A stretch of 48,323 nt of DNA, taken from NCBI GenBank assembly GCA_013423325.1, contig BLJB01000410.1, forward strand, positions 1-48,323, given 5' to 3'. This DNA comes from Usnea hakonensis (taxonomy: Eukaryota; Ascomycota; Lecanoromycetes; Lecanorales; Parmeliaceae). Both the position numbers and the translations under genes were made by a program. The notes beneath the pieces are model-generated. The model was given only the letters and a program-made list of their open reading frames with translations. It was not told where the DNA came from and did not search any database. Position 1 is the first letter of the stretch. Each line of letters opens with the position of its first letter. Below, piece after piece: positions 47,035-48,323 of the stretch.

Positions 47035-48323
47035 GGCTAGGCCTAGTCCCCAGGCCTGAAGAAACTCGCTATAAACGCAAGCAAAAACAAATAGCTATAG
47101 TAAAGCAGTAAGTACCGGGTAGGCGAGTTAAAAAATCCGGATTATAATCGTGAAACTCGAATCCGGGTAGGTCAGGTAAAACCCGATTACAGGGTAATCG
47201 AGGTAAATCTATAGATTCCTACAAAATCGATTTTTTTAAAAATGGCTAAATCATGCTTCGGTACTCGTTTCCGCCCTGGTTCACCACACAAAAATTCCAT
47301 ATTTTGCAAAAACACGGTATTTTGAAAATTTTTTACGCAATACAACGAGTGTATACCAAATTTCGAGCAAAATAAGGTCGGTGGATATATGTGGGGTAGG
47401 AATATTCCGATTGGTGGATATCCTCCTAGTTATATATACTACTATAAGGCCTTCGGGCCGACCTATAAACGTAGGGTAATTGCACTAGTAGTAGCTACAG
47501 TGACTAGGGGTGGTAGAAGCCGTAGGGTAAGCCTACCGCTAGGGTCCCCCTAGGGGATATCCACGCTTCTTTAGTCGCACTGGCCTCGCAGGCTCGGTTG
47601 GTATCCTCTGGGTCCTACTAGTCTCTCGGGGGCCTCCGGGTGCGGTCGGGTTATTTCTATAGTAATCATCTACTATATCCTACGCGCCATCGAACTCGTT
47701 AGCGTCAGTATAATACCACTCGTCGTCCCTACCGAAACCGGTCTACTTGACGCGATACTAGAGTCGACTATAGTATCGGCGAGCGTCTAGGATATCGTCT
47801 ACCTCCCAATACTCGTAATTATCGAGTACTATAGGTACTAGAGGTAGGACTACTTAACCCGGTAATAGATTATTAGGGTACAGTATTAGTAAGTCCGGGT
47901 AGAACGTTAACTTAAGTCGGAATATACTTTTCGATAATTCAAGTTTATAAGCGGTCCCCGCTTAACCTATAATTTTGAATAGACTAAGTTATTTATAGTC
48001 CAAGTCCTTACACGGCCGTATAATCTTAATATTCCTAGTTAATAATATAACCAGGTCGCCTTCTTTAAATAGTGACTCCCGTCGACGTTTATTAGCTTGG
48101 TACTCCATATTAGTTTGCGTACTAGCAAGGGTAGCCTTACCGAATTGGAGTAATTCTTCCATTTTGGCCGTGATTTCGGCGGCGGTGCGGGCTTACAGGC
48201 GTTCTCTAGTGGACTCGTAGTTGGTAGTATCGGGGCTAAAACTCATGCGCGGGTGGAATCTGTCACGAACAAGTAGTGACTTAGGTAGGATCTCGCACCA
48301 TTTGCGGGGTCCAAGCTCTTTTG

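Larger units (their letters stand above)
46816..48323 (-). mobile_element. Ty3/gypsy chromovirus relic, 3' part, RIP-mutated, cut by window end
   Basis: On the minus strand the element runs from the window end towards 46816. The right part (about 48323-47830) encodes the C-terminal end of a gypsy integrase, recognisable from ELLQFGKATLASTQTNMEYQ and FKEGDLVILLTRNIK. A chromodomain follows at about 47826-47690 (YWEVDDILDARRYYSRL, then TGFGRDDEWYYTDANEF). Several in-frame stops stand where Trp or Gln codons are expected (TGG to TAG or TAA), as RIP produces. A spacer of about 650 bases then leads to a polypurine tract and the LTR. The chromodomain marks it as a chromovirus, a clade that targets heterochromatin. 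It is not functional. Confidence 0.88.

Overview
This window is nuclear DNA from a filamentous ascomycete (Pezizomycotina; I cannot place the class). The protein-coding genes carry short introns, mostly 46-65 bp with GT..AG ends, and their products belong to conserved ascomycete families. The right end is an AT-rich transposon island with strong C-to-T / G-to-A decay on both strands, typical of RIP (repeat-induced point mutation).

Left part, 1-31.6 kb (gene-rich). In order: GID4, the substrate receptor of the GID/CTLH ubiquitin ligase (+); RCD1/CAF40/CNOT9, a CCR4-NOT subunit (+); a DDT/WHIM-like plus PHD-finger chromatin protein (+); a long serine-rich, mostly disordered protein I do not recognise (-); GCN20, an ABC-F protein of the general amino-acid control pathway (+); KIN1, a PAR-1/MARK-type kinase with a KA1 tail (-); a GPATCH1-type G-patch splicing factor (+); RXT2, an Rpd3L histone deacetylase subunit (-); and an HMG-box transcription factor (+). 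I rebuilt the exon joins by hand from splice signals, frame and family conservation. The genes are individually transcribed housekeeping or regulatory genes. I see no operon-like or biosynthetic cluster.

Transition, 31.6-36.7 kb. This holds one intronless Myb/SANT-like ORF with a C-terminal coiled coil, a perfect 26-bp inverted repeat with a 7-nt loop, and a decayed ORF cluster next to the island.

Transposon island, about 36.7-48.3 kb. AT-rich RIP-mutated DNA contains three copies of one small non-autonomous LTR element family, each with a perfect 5-bp target-site duplication. They are a solo LTR (36983-37155, ATAAT), a RIP-mutated full copy (38040-41146, CCTTA) whose 3' LTR is interrupted by a 5'-truncated LINE (40229-41020), and a nearly unmutated short copy (43909-45265, GTTAT). 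The right edge is the 3' part of a RIP-mutated Ty3/gypsy chromovirus in minus orientation (LTR 46816-47020, chromodomain and integrase C-terminus to the right), cut by the window end.

The most interesting signal is the LTR family. Copies of different internal length and very different RIP load sit side by side, which records several rounds of insertion before and after RIP acted. I found no CRISPR array, rRNA or convincing tRNA, and no clearly new enzymatic system.
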